This document shows, one piece after another, positions 1 to 8,156 of a stretch of DNA of 26,794 nt. The position numbers were made by a program, and so were the translations under genes. Position 1 is the first letter of the stretch, and every line of letters starts with the position of its first letter. Origin of the DNA: JAKRSD01 sp964473995. GTDB lineage: Bacteria; Bacteroidota; Bacteroidia; CAIKAF01. Under the pieces are notes generated by a model. That model did no database searches. It saw only the letters and a program-made list of their open reading frames with translations, and was not told where the DNA came from. The DNA is taken from NCBI GenBank assembly GCA_964473995.1, contig CAYYRB010000029.1:1-26794 (forward strand), written 5' to 3'.

Positions 1-2616
1 AGCGACGCGTTGACGGAGGGCTCGGAGACAATTGTGATTACGTTGCAGGCAACCACATGCGGCAATCAGCCATTCACTTTGACTATTGTAGACCCGACCC
101 CTATTTCTGTTTCAGCTACCGGAACTGCCATGTGCCAGGGAGCAGGACCCGTCACGATTACCTCCAATGCCTCGGGTGGTAACGGAACCATCAATTATTC
201 CTGGAATAACGGAGCCGGCAACAGTTCTTCCGTATCGGTGAACCCGGCTACCACGACCACCTACACGGTTACCGCTACCGATCAATGCGGAAAAACGGCC
301 ACCGAAACAGCTACTGTTACGGTTTCTCCTCCTCCGACATCTTCTTTTACGGTTTCTTCGCCGGTTTGTGAGGGTAGTGCTTCCACAATAACTTATACCG
401 GAAATGCAGGCGCCGGAGCAAATTTCAATTGGAATTTTGGGGGAGGAACCGCTGTTCCTGGTGGGAATTTGCCGGGACCGCATACTGTAACCTGGTCTGG
501 CAGTGGGAATTTTTCCTTATCACTAGCGGTAAACGTCGGTACCTGTACTTCTTCGGTAAGTACACAGAACGTATTGGTAAATCCCTCTCCTGCCGCACCT
601 CAGATTTCTTCCAACTCGCCTTTTTGTGAAGGACAGACGTTAAACCTGACCTCCAATACGGTTCTTGGAGCCACCTATGTTTGGAGCGGTCCCGGGGGCT
701 TTATTTCTGCATTGGAAGATCCTTCGGTTGCCAATAGCACCTTACTTAACTCAGGCACATACTCGCTTTACGTTGTAGTTTCCGGATGTACTTCCGCTAC
801 GTCAAATTTGAATGTACTGATTAATCCGGCACCACCTGCACCTGTTATTGCATCCAACTCTCCGATCTGCATCGGTGAGGATTTGTCTCTTGCATCTGAT
901 TCGTATGCCGGGGTTCAGTACGTGTGGTCGGGCCCTTCCGGTTTTACCTCGGCCATAGAGGATCCGACTGTTTTGAATGCAGGTGTATCCAATTCAGGTA
1001 CTTATTCTCTTTATCTGGTGTTAAACGGATGTACTTCCGCGGTTTCTTCACTTTCTGCAGTAGTAAGTCCAATTCCCACATCTGATTTTGCGCTTACCCC
1101 ATCGGTTTGTGCAGGCTCAGAGGCTTTTGCCCTGTATGGAGGCAATGCTCCTGCGGGAGCTACTTACACTTGGTCATTTTCGGGAAGTCCAACCGTTTCC
1201 GGTTCAGGACAAGGTCCTGTCAGCTTTCTTTGGCCGGCAGTCGGCGCTCAAACGGTAAGTCTTACGGTAAGCATAGGGTCTTGTGTATCTGCTCCTACCA
1301 CTCAGGCGGTGACGATTTTACCAACGCTTATTCCAGATGCAGGTCCTGATCAAACACTGTGCTCAGGAGCAACTATACAGGTGGGCAATGCCGCCCAGCA
1401 GGGAGTACCGGGATATACCTGGTTAACTGCTAATGGAATTGCGAATCCGTCCTCCGGATTTTCACCGGCTTCCTGGGACAACAATGGAAATTCGGTGCAG
1501 ATCCTGACCTTAGTTTTGGAAGCGGATACGCAGGGTTGTGTTCTGCGGGATACGGCTCTCATTTCTGTTGTTCCCAATCCTGTTTTTGCCATTCAACAGC
1601 CTGGTCCCCAATGTTTGTCAGGGAACTCCTTTACGTTTTCCGCCAATGGAAATATACTTTCGAACGCAACCTATAATTGGACATTTCAAAACGCCCAGCC
1701 GGGACAGTCTGCCATGGCAAATCCGACCGGAATCGAATTTTCTGCTCAGGGCTCACAACAGGTGATTTTGTCGGTGGATCAGTTTGGCTGCACCGGAACC
1801 GACACGGTTACCATCCTTTTGAATCCGAGTCCGCTGGCAGATTTCGCTTATGCGCCGGGTCAGGGTTGTATGCCGCTGTCCGTAAATTTTACCGATCAAA
1901 GTATTTCTCCATCGGGAGCTGCTCTCAGTTATGCCTGGGTTTTTGGAAACGGAACATCGAGCAGTCAGGCTTCACCTTCCGTGGTGTATGCTGATGAAGG
2001 AGTTTACAGTGTTTCCCTCACGGTAACCGATCCCATCGGATGTTCCTCCGTGAGTATCCAAAACAACATAATTCAGGTTTATCCACCGCCGGTTGCCGGT
2101 TTTTCAGCCACGCCCATGACCGTGTATGTCGATCAGCCGATAGTGAATGTGTACGACGGATCTTTGGGGAATGTCAGTCAATGGAGTTATTCGGTTTCCA
2201 ACGGAATGCAGTTTAATTCTCCCAATTTCAGCATCAATTTTTCTGATGTAGGTGTTTATACTATCACCCAAACCGTTTCGGACGGATTTGGCTGTTCCGC
2301 TTCTGCTGTCGTTGAAATCAATGTATTGCCGATAAGTACTCTGTTTGTTCCAAACTCCTTTACTCCCGGAAATAATGATGGGATTAATTCCGTATTCAGG
2401 CCGGTGGGAACCAACCTGACAGATTACAGGTTGGCCATCTTTAACCGATGGGGAGAGTTGATTTTCACCTCAGGTAATGTGGAGGAAGGATGGGACGGAA
2501 TGGTAAGGGGCTCTCAAAAGCCGGCCAAAGGGGATGTATACGTGTACAAGGTAGATTACACAGATCATAAAGGATATCCTCAATTGGTGTTGGGACATGT
2601 GTCTTTAATCAGGTAG
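1..2616 (+). CDS. Large T9SS type B surface protein, Ig/PKD repeats (5' partial)
   Basis: The frame is open to the first base of the window, so the N-terminus and signal peptide are missing; about 871 residues are visible. The first residues (EGSETIVITL) resemble the end of a Calx-beta-like or choice-of-anchor type domain, which is an inference. Next come Ser/Thr/Gly-rich Ig-like modules, two 81-residue Ig-like units near residues 200-358 with the WSGP...SGTYSLY...GCTSA pattern, and PKD-like modules. The C-terminus (FVPNSFTPG, IFNRWGEL, GWDG, VYKV) is the gliding-motility-associated C-terminal domain (CHU_C, TIGR04131-like), the type B sorting signal for export by T9SS. The protein is therefore probably secreted or surface-attached, with an adhesive or structural role; no catalytic domain is visible. 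A shorter paralogue follows 54 bp downstream on the same strand. The family call is firm, the function is not. Confidence 0.9.
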   Translation, partial: SDALTEGSETIVITLQATTCGNQPFTLTIVDPTPISVSATGTAMCQGAGPVTITSNASGGNGTINYSWNNGAGNSSSVSVNPATTTTYTVTATDQCGKTATETATVTVSPPPTSSFTVSSPVCEGSASTITYTGNAGAGANFNWNFGGGTAVPGGNLPGPHTVTWSGSGNFSLSLAVNVGTCTSSVSTQNVLVNPSPAAPQISSNSPFCEGQTLNLTSNTVLGATYVWSGPGGFISALEDPSVANSTLLNSGTYSLYVVVSGCTSATSNLNVLINPAPPAPVIASNSPICIGEDLSLASDSYAGVQYVWSGPSGFTSAIEDPTVLNAGVSNSGTYSLYLVLNGCTSAVSSLSAVVSPIPTSDFALTPSVCAGSEAFALYGGNAPAGATYTWSFSGSPTVSGSGQGPVSFLWPAVGAQTVSLTVSIGSCVSAPTTQAVTILPTLIPDAGPDQTLCSGATIQVGNAAQQGVPGYTWLTANGIANPSSGFSPASWDNNGNSVQILTLVLEADTQGCVLRDTALISVVPNPVFAIQQPGPQCLSGNSFTFSANGNILSNATYNWTFQNAQPGQSAMANPTGIEFSAQGSQQVILSVDQFGCTGTDTVTILLNPSPLADFAYAPGQGCMPLSVNFTDQSISPSGAALSYAWVFGNGTSSSQASPSVVYADEGVYSVSLTVTDPIGCSSVSIQNNIIQVYPPPVAGFSATPMTVYVDQPIVNVYDGSLGNVSQWSYSVSNGMQFNSPNFSINFSDVGVYTITQTVSDGFGCSASAVVEINVLPISTLFVPNSFTPGNNDGINSVFRPVGTNLTDYRLAIFNRWGELIFTSGNVEEGWDGMVRGSQKPAKGDVYVYKVDYTDHKGYPQLVLGHVSLIR
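598..1074 (+). repeat. Two tandem Ig-like coding repeats, 243-nt period
   Basis: Two in-frame units begin at 598 and 841, giving an 81-codon period. Each encodes SxSP-x-C near its start, a central YVWSGP, a SGTYSLY strand and a closing GCTSA. They are diverged at the DNA level, so this is a protein-domain repeat and not a recent exact duplication. The same unit occurs three times in the next gene. Confidence 0.85.
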
Positions 2617-2670
2617 TTTTTTCTTTTGCATAGTTTTTAACTACCTTTAGGCCTGAACTTACCTAATTGT

Positions 2671-5130
2671 ATGAAAACAAATTGGTTATTTATTTTCCTT
2701 GTTCTAGGGGGTATAAAGATAACCTGTGCTCAAACACCCGGGCCGGGTTGTCCCAGCGTGAATGCCGGCAGTGATCAGGGTTTACCGTGTAATACGGCAT
2801 GTGCAAATTTAAATGCCACCATATTCCAAACAGGACAGACAACCAGCTACCAAGTGGCTTCCATCCCTTTTAGCCCTCCTTACGCCTTTAATCAGGGGAC
2901 ACCCTTTTCCATCAATACGGATGATATTTGGAGTGGAACCATCAACCTGCCTTTTGCCTTTTGTTTTTACGGGAGTCCTTACACTCAACTTGTGGTCGGT
3001 GCAAATGGCATCATTTCTTTTGACCTTTCTTATTCAGGCGATTTTTGTCCCTGGCAATTTAATCAGACCATCCCCAGTAACGGACTTCCACTTAATGCTA
3101 TTTTCGGTGCTTACCATGATGTGGATCCTTCTGTTTGCGGCACTATACGTTATGCCGTTTTAGGAAATGCCCCCTGCCGTACCTTTGTTTTTAACTACAG
3201 TGCCGTATGCCACTTTAGCTGCAATAACCTGACAACTACCCAGCAAATTGTATTGTATGAAAATACGAATGTGATAGAGGTGTATATTCAAAGCAAACCT
3301 ACCTGTAATACATGGAACTCAGGGAATGCGGTAATCGGTATTCAAAATGCGGCGGGAAATGTCGGATTAACGCCTCCGGGAAGGAATACGGGACCTTGGA
3401 CTGCCAATAATGAAGCTTGGCGATTTACCCCGAACGGAGCCCCCAACTACACGATTAATTGGTATGAAGGCGGCAACTTGACCAATTCACTGGGTACTAC
3501 CGCCAATTTGCAGGTTTGCCCTACCGGTTCAACTACCACGTATACAGCCGTATTAACCTACACCAACTGTGACAATAGCACGGTAACCGTTTCAGACGAT
3601 GTGGTTGTTACGTTGTCAAGTCCGCCGGCTCCCCAAATTTCTTCCAATTCGCCTCTATGTCAGGGAGGAGCTTTGCAATTCTCGGCCAATACTATTCCCA
3701 ATGTCACGTATTACTGGTCAGGTCCAAACAACTTTACATCTAATTTGGAAGATCCTGTTATCTCAAATCCGACAGCTGCCAACAACGGCACTTATTCCCT
3801 GTACGTGGTACAAAGCGGATGTACCTCGGCCACGGTAACAACCGAAGTCATCGTGCTGAATCAATCGGCTCCGCAACTGAGCGCCAACGATCCTATTTGT
3901 AGCGGTCAGGATTTACTATTAACGGCTGATTCAATACCGGATGCATCTTATGTGTGGTCGGGTCCAAATGGTTTTTCATCCACCTTGCGAAATCCGATCA
4001 TACCAGGGGCCACCGTGGCTGCGTCCGGGCAGTATTCTGCGTACCTGGTAATCGGAAGTTGTACATCTGCAACAACCAATTTAAATGTACTGGTCAACCC
4101 GGTTCCGCCGGCTCCCGTTTTGGGTTCAGACAGCCCCGTTTGCTCAGGGGCAGCATTGAACCTGACATCGAATGCCATTCCGAATGCCGTTTATGTTTGG
4201 TCCGGCCCCGGTAATTTTGTTTCATCCCAGCAATCACCCGTCATACCCGATGCTAATTTGGGCAATGCGGGGAATTATTCGGCTTACGTGGTGGTAAATG
4301 GTTGTACTTCGGCGGTTTCTGATCTTTTGGTTTCAGTCATAAACGGGCCAACTGCTGATTTCTCGGCGGCCCCCCTTCAGGGATGCGTACCCCTGACGGT
4401 TAATTTCACTGATCTTTCTTCAGGCGGCTTGGCTCCTTTTGTTTATGAATGGCAATTCGGAACGGGTTCAGGATCAGCACAAAGTAATCCGTCGCATACA
4501 TACAATCAGCCGGGAATTTATTCGGTCGCCCTTACGATAACGGATGCCAATGGTTGTGTTTCTACTGATAATCAATCGAATTTGGTACAAGTGTATGATT
4601 ACCCGATTGCCGGATTTTCCATACTTCCTCAGATCATTTATATGGATGCTCCATTCGCTCAGGTCTTAGATGGGGCATCGGGTGGTGTTGTCACCTGGAA
4701 CTACACGGTATCCAACGGAAGTACTAACTCAACTCCCAATTTTTTGGTTGCGTTCAGCGATACCGGGATTTATGCCATTACTCAGGTCGTGAGTAATGAA
4801 CTCGGCTGTAGTGATGAGATAACTCAGTTTCTTGAAGTTCGTCCGATTAGTGAGATTTTTGTTCCCAATTCGTTCACTCCAGGAAATAAAGATAATCTGA
4901 ATCCTGTTTTCAAGCCGGTGGTTTCCAACATAACCAATTATTCATTACGGATTTTTAATCGTTGGGGTGAACTGGTTTTCAGCTCCATCGATGCAGATCA
5001 AGGTTGGGACGGTAAAGTGAGAAGTTCTAAGGTAGACGCCAAGAACGATGTATATGTTTGGAAAATAGAATATTGGGATCATTTGGGCACGGAAAGGCAA
5101 CTTTTGGGTCATTTAACCCTCATACGCTAA
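2671..5130 (+). CDS. T9SS type B surface protein with Ig/PKD repeats
   Basis: The 819-residue product starts with a clear Sec signal peptide (hydrophobic core FIFLVLGG, cleavage likely after CA at residue 20). Residues about 26-255 form a Cys-rich beta-rich N-terminal domain of a type common in Bacteroidota surface proteins, with CPSVNAGSDQ, a DDIW stretch and FAFCFYG followed by NGIISFD. An Ig-like stretch and three 80-81 residue Ig-like units (about 320-560) follow, then two PKD-like modules and a type B T9SS sorting domain (IFVPNSFTPG, IFNRWGEL, GWDG, LTLIR). From the Ig-like units to the end it is colinear with the preceding gene, so the two are paralogues. An adhesin, matrix or motility-surface role is inferred; no enzyme motif is visible. 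A near-consensus -7 element (TACCTTTA, 2642-2649) lies upstream, so it may have its own promoter. The gene ends 2 bp from the convergent MoxR gene. Confidence 0.92.
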   Translation: MKTNWLFIFLVLGGIKITCAQTPGPGCPSVNAGSDQGLPCNTACANLNATIFQTGQTTSYQVASIPFSPPYAFNQGTPFSINTDDIWSGTINLPFAFCFYGSPYTQLVVGANGIISFDLSYSGDFCPWQFNQTIPSNGLPLNAIFGAYHDVDPSVCGTIRYAVLGNAPCRTFVFNYSAVCHFSCNNLTTTQQIVLYENTNVIEVYIQSKPTCNTWNSGNAVIGIQNAAGNVGLTPPGRNTGPWTANNEAWRFTPNGAPNYTINWYEGGNLTNSLGTTANLQVCPTGSTTTYTAVLTYTNCDNSTVTVSDDVVVTLSSPPAPQISSNSPLCQGGALQFSANTIPNVTYYWSGPNNFTSNLEDPVISNPTAANNGTYSLYVVQSGCTSATVTTEVIVLNQSAPQLSANDPICSGQDLLLTADSIPDASYVWSGPNGFSSTLRNPIIPGATVAASGQYSAYLVIGSCTSATTNLNVLVNPVPPAPVLGSDSPVCSGAALNLTSNAIPNAVYVWSGPGNFVSSQQSPVIPDANLGNAGNYSAYVVVNGCTSAVSDLLVSVINGPTADFSAAPLQGCVPLTVNFTDLSSGGLAPFVYEWQFGTGSGSAQSNPSHTYNQPGIYSVALTITDANGCVSTDNQSNLVQVYDYPIAGFSILPQIIYMDAPFAQVLDGASGGVVTWNYTVSNGSTNSTPNFLVAFSDTGIYAITQVVSNELGCSDEITQFLEVRPISEIFVPNSFTPGNKDNLNPVFKPVVSNITNYSLRIFNRWGELVFSSIDADQGWDGKVRSSKVDAKNDVYVWKIEYWDHLGTERQLLGHLTLIR
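3631..4350 (+). repeat. Three tandem Ig-like coding repeats, 240-243 nt period
   Basis: Units start at 3631, 3871 and 4114. Each encodes an SNSP/SDSP-like opening with a Cys, a central YxWSGP motif, an SGxYSxY or similar strand and a closing CTSA. They match the two units of the upstream gene, so copy number differs between the paralogues (two against three). This pattern fits unequal recombination or stepwise domain duplication. Confidence 0.85.
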
Positions 5131-5132
5131 AC

Positions 5133-6125
5133 TCACCTAGGAATCTCTATCGAACGGAGCAGGTCTCCTATGGCTTTTTCCGCCGTATTTCCTTCCATTT
5201 CACTTTCAGGAGTCAGCTGAATACGATGCCTTAAAACCGCCGGAGCAACCCATTTTATATCGTCCGGTGTGACGAAATCCCGGCCTTGGATGGCCGCTTT
5301 GGCTTTTGCGGCAGAAAGGATGGATAAGGAAGCCCTTGGCGAAGCGCCCAAATAAAGATTTTTATGGTTTCTGGTGCTAATCACAATAGAGGCAATATAA
5401 CTAAGCAGATGGTCTTCACATCGAATTTCTCTCACTAAACTGCGGTAATTTTCCAGCTCCAAAGGATTCAAAACTGCTTGAATTTGGTCCGCACTCATGT
5501 TGCCTTTCCGATTCTGAAAGTCGCGCAGCATTTGTGTTTCCTCTTCCGCCTTAGGATAATCCATGATTACTTTAAACAAAAAGCGATCAAGCTGGGCTTC
5601 CGGCAGGCGGTAAGTGCCTTCCTGTTCTATGGGATTTTGGGTGGCCAGCACCAAAAAAGGTTCCGAAAGAGGGTGGGAAATTCCATCTACCGTGATTTGT
5701 TTTTCCTGCATACATTCGAACAGTGCCGCCTGGGTTTTGGCGGGAGCCCGGTTTATTTCGTCACAAAGAACGATGTTGGCAAATACAGGGCCACGTTTAA
5801 ACTCGAAAGTTCTGTTTTGAACATTGAACACCGACGATCCGGTAATATCGGACGGCATCAGATCGGGAGTAAACTGCACACGTGAAAAATGGATGGATAG
5901 TGTGCGTGACGTGAGTTTGGCAGTGAGTGTTTTGGCTACTCCGGGAACGCCCTCCAGCAGTATGTGTCCATCGCTCAAAATAGCCAGAATGATAAATTCT
6001 ATGGCATCGCTTTGCCCTATGATTATTTTGCCGATTTCCCCACGGATTTTTTCTGCCGCATGTTGTAAACCACTTAAATCTATGCGGCTTTCAAAACGAT
6101 TTTCGGAGTGGGTTTCTGTTTCCAT
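5133..6125 (-). CDS. MoxR-family AAA+ ATPase
   Basis: The 330-residue protein has the full MoxR layout (AAA_3 plus lid domain): Walker A GVPGVAKT at residues 59-66, Walker B IVLCDE at 118-123 followed by INRAPAKTQAAL, sensor-1 ATQNP at 161-165, and the LPEAQLDRF segment near 174-182. Length is normal for the family. MoxR ATPases are cytoplasmic chaperone-like enzymes that help activate or assemble partner proteins, often VWA-domain proteins, and are usually encoded beside DUF58 and VWA genes. No such partner is adjacent here: the neighbours are a convergent surface-protein gene and a divergent beta-barrel gene. The partner therefore lies elsewhere or is unknown. The start at 6125 is the first ATG and leaves a 124-bp divergent intergenic region. 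The stop lies 2 bp from the convergent stop at 5130. Confidence 0.93.
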   Translation of the reverse strand: METETHSENRFESRIDLSGLQHAAEKIRGEIGKIIIGQSDAIEFIILAILSDGHILLEGVPGVAKTLTAKLTSRTLSIHFSRVQFTPDLMPSDITGSSVFNVQNRTFEFKRGPVFANIVLCDEINRAPAKTQAALFECMQEKQITVDGISHPLSEPFLVLATQNPIEQEGTYRLPEAQLDRFLFKVIMDYPKAEEETQMLRDFQNRKGNMSADQIQAVLNPLELENYRSLVREIRCEDHLLSYIASIVISTRNHKNLYLGASPRASLSILSAAKAKAAIQGRDFVTPDDIKWVAPAVLRHRIQLTPESEMEGNTAEKAIGDLLRSIEIPR

Positions 6126-6143
6126 GACTATTCTTTGAGAGGA

Positions 6144-6151
6144 TAAATGTA
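6144..6151 (-). promoter_or_regulatory. Possible -7 element for the MoxR gene
   Basis: On the minus strand the bases read TACATTTA, one mismatch from the Bacteroidota -7 consensus TAnnTTTG, 18 bp ahead of the MoxR ATG. No convincing -33 TTG was found at the right distance, so this is tentative. Confidence 0.35.
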
Positions 6152-6222
6152 GTTTTTTGCCTTGTAAAATCAGGCGCCGGATACCGGATTAGGTTTAAAC
6201 GCGTTAATCTTTCTTTTTTCTG

Positions 6223-6230
6223 TAGGTTTG
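6223..6230 (+). promoter_or_regulatory. Bacteroidota -7 promoter element for beta-barrel gene
   Basis: TAGGTTTG followed by C is an exact match to the TAnnTTTG consensus. It ends 19 bp before the ATG at 6250, so transcription would start about 12-14 nt ahead of the gene. The -33 element is not obvious. Confidence 0.6.
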
Positions 6231-6249
6231 CACACGAACTAAGTCTTGT

Positions 6250-6954
6250 ATGAAAAAAATCATTTTGCCCATTGCTATGCTTCTTTTTGGATTTGTTGCT
6301 TCGGCCCAGAATCCCGCCGAAAAGCCAAAACCCGTTAAAAAGCCAAAAAGGCAGGATCAGGTTATTTTAGATTTGCACGGAAGTCAGATTCTTCGCCAGG
6401 TGGGGCAGGAGGTCAAGAACAAATGGTATTCCTATGGAGTTTCTTTCCAATTGATGTGGGATCAGCCCATCAAACGCACACCGATTGCTTTGGCGGCCGG
6501 TTTGGGAGTAAGCAACAACAATTACTTTATTGACAGAAGAATAAACCGGGGTACCGATAATGATACCTATTTCACGGCTTTTTCCGATCCATTCAAACGG
6601 TATAAGTTTTCCACTACGCACATTGAAATTCCGGTTGAGTTGCGCTTTCGCGTGCATCCGCAGCGTCGTTCTACCTTTAAAGTTAATCTGGGTTTTCGTG
6701 TCGGGTATTTGCTCAGCGCGAAAACCAAATACGTGGGGCAAGGCTTTAATTATGGTGTAGAAACCGATAAAGTGAAAATCAAGGAGTACAATATTCCGGG
6801 AATCAATTTCCTGAATTACGGCGTATACATGCGCTTGGCGTATGATCGTTACGGCATTACTGCCGGGTATCAGATATCGGAAGTATTCAGGGATGGAAAA
6901 GGTCCGAAAGGATGGAATCCCATTACTCTGGGGATTACGATAGCTCCTTTCTAA
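6250..6954 (+). CDS. Outer-membrane beta-barrel protein, small porin-like family
   Basis: The 234-residue product has a signal peptide (MKKIILPIAM then LLFGFVASAQ) and a Lys/Pro-rich linker. About 200 residues of alternating polar/aromatic strands follow, such as WYSYGVSFQLMW, HIEIPVELRFRV, FKVNLGFRVGYLL and YGVYMRLAYDRYGITAGYQ. The chain ends in Phe after LGITIAPF, the usual outer-membrane beta-signal. This fits the PF13568/PF13505-like outer-membrane beta-barrel group of Bacteroidota. I considered PorT, a T9SS component of similar size, but could not match its characteristic segments. Function is unknown; it probably sits in the outer membrane as an eight-stranded barrel. It has its own promoter element and ends 3 bp from the convergent membrane-protein gene. 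Confidence 0.85.
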   Translation: MKKIILPIAMLLFGFVASAQNPAEKPKPVKKPKRQDQVILDLHGSQILRQVGQEVKNKWYSYGVSFQLMWDQPIKRTPIALAAGLGVSNNNYFIDRRINRGTDNDTYFTAFSDPFKRYKFSTTHIEIPVELRFRVHPQRRSTFKVNLGFRVGYLLSAKTKYVGQGFNYGVETDKVKIKEYNIPGINFLNYGVYMRLAYDRYGITAGYQISEVFRDGKGPKGWNPITLGITIAPF

Positions 6955-6957
6955 CAT

Positions 6958-7602
6958 TCAGTATAACCAGCGGAACAATAGGGTCACCGAAAGATAGTGG
7001 ATTAAAAATCCGCTGAGGTAGCCCGAATAAACCTGATAGGGTTTATGGGCGTTCAACCGAATCCGTGCAAATGCGGTAAGGGCGGCTAAACAAATCGAAA
7101 TGGAAACAGGTATCAGGTAATCGGTTCCCAAAAATCGGGAAGCCAGGGTAAATGTTCCCGTGAGCCCGCCTATCGCCATCAAGTGTAAACTGATCTGAAA
7201 GCGGAGGGTGAATAAGTAAGCGGTCAGAAGCACACAAAAACTTCCCAGCGGTAAAAGTTGAAGTAAAGGATTCAATTGAGGAATCTGCCGTACAAACAAG
7301 TACCCGAAAAGGCTGTAGGCTGCCGATAGCAGAATGGGAAGTCTCCTGTCGCGGCGGTAAGGCAGTTCCAGGCTCATGGTTAAACCGAAGGTTTTCATCA
7401 ATATTAGGGTGATCAACGGGAGCAGGGTAGAAAAAATCAGGGTGACATAAAGCAGGTACTGCTTCAGTTTTGGGTGCATGATTTCAAGGTGTACGCTTGG
7501 GTCTGCATATAAAATCCAGGCCATTCCGATTAAAGGAATAAATAAGGGATTAAACAATGCGGAAAAAAGAACGGCAATACGCCTGGAAAAGGAATTATCC
7601 AT
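6958..7602 (-). CDS. PAP2-like integral membrane protein with degenerate active site
   Basis: A 214-residue protein with about six hydrophobic segments. The C-terminal third resembles the phosphatase PAP2 fold: a basic cluster RRDRRLP at 83-89, H140 in SLHLMAIGG, and R180-x5-H186-x3-Q190 followed by VYSGYLSG. In active PAP2 enzymes the last position is normally Asp (SRxxxxxHxxxD); here it is Gln. It may therefore be an inactive or repurposed relative, a form I recall as common in Bacteroidota. The frame extends upstream to 7641, but the start at 7602 was chosen because its ATG overlaps the TGA of the upstream dioxygenase gene (TGATG). This arrangement typically couples translation. It also gives a sensible N-terminus just ahead of the first membrane helix. 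A link to the kynurenine pathway is implied only by position. Confidence 0.75.
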   Translation of the reverse strand: MDNSFSRRIAVLFSALFNPLFIPLIGMAWILYADPSVHLEIMHPKLKQYLLYVTLIFSTLLPLITLILMKTFGLTMSLELPYRRDRRLPILLSAAYSLFGYLFVRQIPQLNPLLQLLPLGSFCVLLTAYLFTLRFQISLHLMAIGGLTGTFTLASRFLGTDYLIPVSISICLAALTAFARIRLNAHKPYQVYSGYLSGFLIHYLSVTLLFRWLY

Positions 7603-8126
7603 CAGACCGGTTTTGCGGGAGGCTCCATGACTGTGCCACACTGTCTGCAGGTACGCAGTTCTTGGGAACCGTAGAAGGTGGCAAACACGCGTTGAAAATC
7701 GGTTTCTATCCGTTCCAGCGTGAAATATTCTTCATACAATTTGTGGTTGCACTTTTCACAAAACCACAATAATCCGTCTTTTTCATGTTCACGCCTGCGC
7801 CGTTCAATAACCAAGCCTATGGAATCTTTGGTGCGCATGGGATTGTGTGGAATACGGGGAGGTAGAAGGAAAATGTCACCTTCATTTATCGGTACTTCTT
7901 TTGCCTGGCCGTTTTCCTGTATTTTAACCGTTATATTCCCTTCCACCTGATAAAAGAACTCTTCGCCTTCATTGTAGTGATAATCTTTTCGGGAGTTTGG
8001 TCCTCCCACAACCATAACAATGAATTCGGAATCAGTCCAGATGACTTTATTGGATACGGGGGGTTTGAGAAGATGGCGGTTCTCTTCAATCCAGTTTTTA
8101 AAGTTGAACGGCTGTTGAATAGACAT
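7602..8126 (-). CDS. nbaC: 3-hydroxyanthranilate 3,4-dioxygenase
   Basis: This 174-residue cupin enzyme opens the aromatic ring of 3-hydroxyanthranilate to give 2-amino-3-carboxymuconic semialdehyde, the branch point between quinolinate/NAD synthesis and full catabolism in the kynurenine pathway. The ferrous-iron ligands are visible as H50, E56 and H94 (DYHYNEGEEFFYQ and PPRIPHNP), with substrate-binding candidates R46, R98 and E108. The C-terminus has the second, rubredoxin-like metal site of prokaryotic enzymes: C123-x2-C126 and C160-x2-C163. The length equals that of the characterised bacterial enzyme. It is the first gene of a two-gene unit and overlaps its downstream neighbour by TGATG. 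It is divergent from an SDR gene with facing promoters. Other kynurenine genes (kmo, kynU, acmsd) are not in the window; the aminomuconic semialdehyde dehydrogenase lies about 6 kb away at 14367. Confidence 0.95.
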   Translation of the reverse strand: MSIQQPFNFKNWIEENRHLLKPPVSNKVIWTDSEFIVMVVGGPNSRKDYHYNEGEEFFYQVEGNITVKIQENGQAKEVPINEGDIFLLPPRIPHNPMRTKDSIGLVIERRRREHEKDGLLWFCEKCNHKLYEEYFTLERIETDFQRVFATFYGSQELRTCRQCGTVMEPPAKPV

Positions 8127-8132
8127 GTATGT

Positions 8133-8140
8133 TACTTTTG
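8133..8140 (+). promoter_or_regulatory. -7 promoter element for the SDR gene
   Basis: TACTTTTG matches the TAnnTTTG consensus exactly and ends 26 bp before the SDR ATG at 8167. It lies 8 bp from the oppositely oriented element at 8149-8156, so the two promoters overlap. Confidence 0.55.
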
Positions 8141-8148
8141 TAGGAAAT

Positions 8149-8156
8149 CAAATGTA
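8149..8156 (-). promoter_or_regulatory. -7 promoter element for the dioxygenase unit
   Basis: On the minus strand TACATTTG matches TAnnTTTG exactly, 22 bp ahead of the dioxygenase ATG. A minus-strand TTG lies about 24 nt further upstream, inside the start of the SDR coding sequence. It could serve as the -33 element at a slightly long spacing. Confidence 0.55.

Noticed and set aside
112..483. Minus-strand open frame rich in Arg, Ser and Gly
   Set aside because: It is antisense to the repeat-rich surface protein, and its low-complexity composition comes from the Thr/Ser/Gly codons of the real frame.
2631..2643. Small palindrome TAGTT-TTT-AACTA after the first surface-protein gene
   Set aside because: A five-base A/T-rich stem with no following T tract is too weak to call a terminator or operator.
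598..4350. Regular 240-243 nt repeats considered as a CRISPR or satellite array
   Set aside because: The units are in-frame coding repeats of an Ig-like domain, diverged in sequence, without short repeats and spacers.
6367..6957. 196-codon minus-strand frame opposite the beta-barrel gene
   Set aside because: The plus-strand frame has a signal peptide, barrel strands and a terminal Phe; the antisense product has no recognisable feature.
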